DNA from: Sinotaia quadrata
Lineage: Eukaryota; Mollusca; Gastropoda; Architaenioglossa; Viviparidae
Direction of reading: 5' to 3'
Length of the DNA: 64,000 nucleotides
Assembly (NCBI GenBank): GCA_028829895.1
Contig: CM054177.1
Coordinates: forward strand, 80,115,163 to 80,179,162
Of the stretch, positions 63,040 to 64,000 are shown in pieces (the first letter of the stretch is position 1; every line of letters begins with the position of its first letter). The notes under the pieces are model-generated. The model did no database searches. It saw only the letters and a program-made list of their open reading frames with translations, and was not told the origin of the DNA. Both the position numbers and the translations under genes were made by a program.

Positions 63040-63318
63040 GTGACTATAAAATGGGAACCAAAGCTAAGTGACTCACATGTAATATGTTGTAGTCTGTCAC
63101 CTGTATTTACTTACTATCCTGGCTGTATGTATCAGAGGGCTATCTTTTATAACTATCACTCTTCTATTCATCTATCGTTTATCTTTCTAACACATGTGGC
63201 AAGCCAGAATGTTTTGGGGATTAGCCTAAGGTTACGGGCGGCCCAGGATGGTGAAGAATTAATATATTGCCATCATCTCCCAGCAAAACGTCACAGACAT
63301 GGACAAACAGTTGCTTGA
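63040..63318 (+). pseudogene. Possible 3' fragment of a non-LTR retrotransposon ORF
   Basis: The last part of a 92-codon frame reads LRLRAAQDGEEL, then HHLPAKRHRHGQ before the stop. C-terminal tails of several LINE reverse-transcriptase ORFs have a similar arrangement of AQD followed by a His/Arg-rich end. This is a weak, memory-based resemblance over about 30 residues. No reverse-transcriptase core precedes it here. Confidence 0.15.
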
Positions 63319-64000
63319 TCTTTTAAAGCAGCATGAATATTGATTGATTTCTGATTGAAGGATTGATCTCTGCTTAATGTTTACTCCCAGCACTCGCTGA
63401 TTTCGCGCATAGGAGTACAAGCGACACGTAAGAAACATTCCATTCATTAAATAAGTACTCAAGTCACACACCTGCGAATGGGTACATGACATGACTAAAA
63501 TTTATTTTTAAATGAGGTAGGTAAAGTAATCTAATATGCAAGAGTGCATTTTGAAAAATCTAATTTTTAAATTTGCTTTTGTATTATTTACTTATTTTTT
63601 AGTTTTTTTTATTCGTTTTTCTATATTTACACTCTACGTTTTGTGGTTATAAGTGTAATTAACAAAACATATTTTAGGGGGAAAAATGCCTCCGATAATT
63701 GAAGACAGACATAAAAGTATGTAATAAATACATGCGAGAACACTTCAGTATATTTCAAGTTCTCTTTACATCAGCTTTCTAGCAAGAAAGGAGGAAATGA
63801 ATTAATTAATATAGTAATAAACAATAAAACAAATGACCAAGTTATAACCCTGATCGAACTGTTTCAACGTTCGCTTCCAATTTTTTGTTGAAGGTTGTCA
63901 CCTCTCTCCAACATTGGTATTATTTAAGCTTTTCATCTTCAAGTACTTTCGCACTTAAGCCTTATTCTCAAGCACCATAACAGTCAGTCAAAAAAAACGC
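63319..64000. other. Unassigned intergenic sequence
   Basis: AT-rich, with T-rich runs near 63590-63620. No gene or array is recognised up to the window edge. Confidence 0.5.

Overview
This is eukaryotic, AT-rich, gene-poor DNA. It has long (TATC)n, (CTTT)n and (CA)n microsatellites, more than thirty minisatellite arrays with units of about 23-105 bp, and a single clear host coding exon. That exon encodes a multi-copy neuropeptide precursor whose repeat unit resembles molluscan pedal peptide. Together these suggest a mollusc, perhaps a gastropod; this is an inference, because no rRNA, mitochondrial or other marker gene is present. I see no operons, bacterial genes or CRISPR arrays.

Layout. 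1-13 kb: AT-rich intergenic DNA with many tandem arrays, a perfect 15-bp inverted repeat at 4.2 kb, and a few weak possible exons. 13.196-20.812 kb: one complete LTR retrotransposon of 7,607 bp. It has two 1,552-bp LTRs that look identical by eye, a 5-bp target duplication (ACAAT), a primer-binding site and a polypurine tract. Its only product is an intact 992-aa coiled-coil, Gag-like protein; no protease, reverse transcriptase, RNase H or integrase reading frame exists inside it. 21-50 kb: intergenic DNA dominated by minisatellites (the largest at 30.4-32.0, 34.4-36.0, 39.8-41.1 and 43.4-44.5 kb), a 376-bp TATC array at 27.2 kb and pyrimidine-rich DNA at 36.8-38.4 kb. 51.1-53.0 kb: the neuropeptide exon, with 31 in-frame 12-residue units ending in Lys-Arg, then a tail of decayed units and poly(A) signals. 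53-64 kb: more minisatellites, including a 2-kb array with a 105-bp higher-order repeat, and unassigned sequence.

How the parts work. The neuropeptide exon would be read as a secreted prohormone and cut at dibasic sites into many near-identical non-amidated decapeptides; the segment coding its signal peptide is uncertain because a strong 3' splice site lies just upstream of the repeats. The LTR element has everything needed in cis for reverse transcription and integration but must borrow Pol enzymes, so it looks non-autonomous yet recently mobile. The two items most worth following up are the pol-less LTR element with its large preserved ORF and the short pedal-peptide-like precursor with its decayed repeat tail. 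Many long reading frames elsewhere are artefacts of tandem repeats whose unit is a multiple of three.
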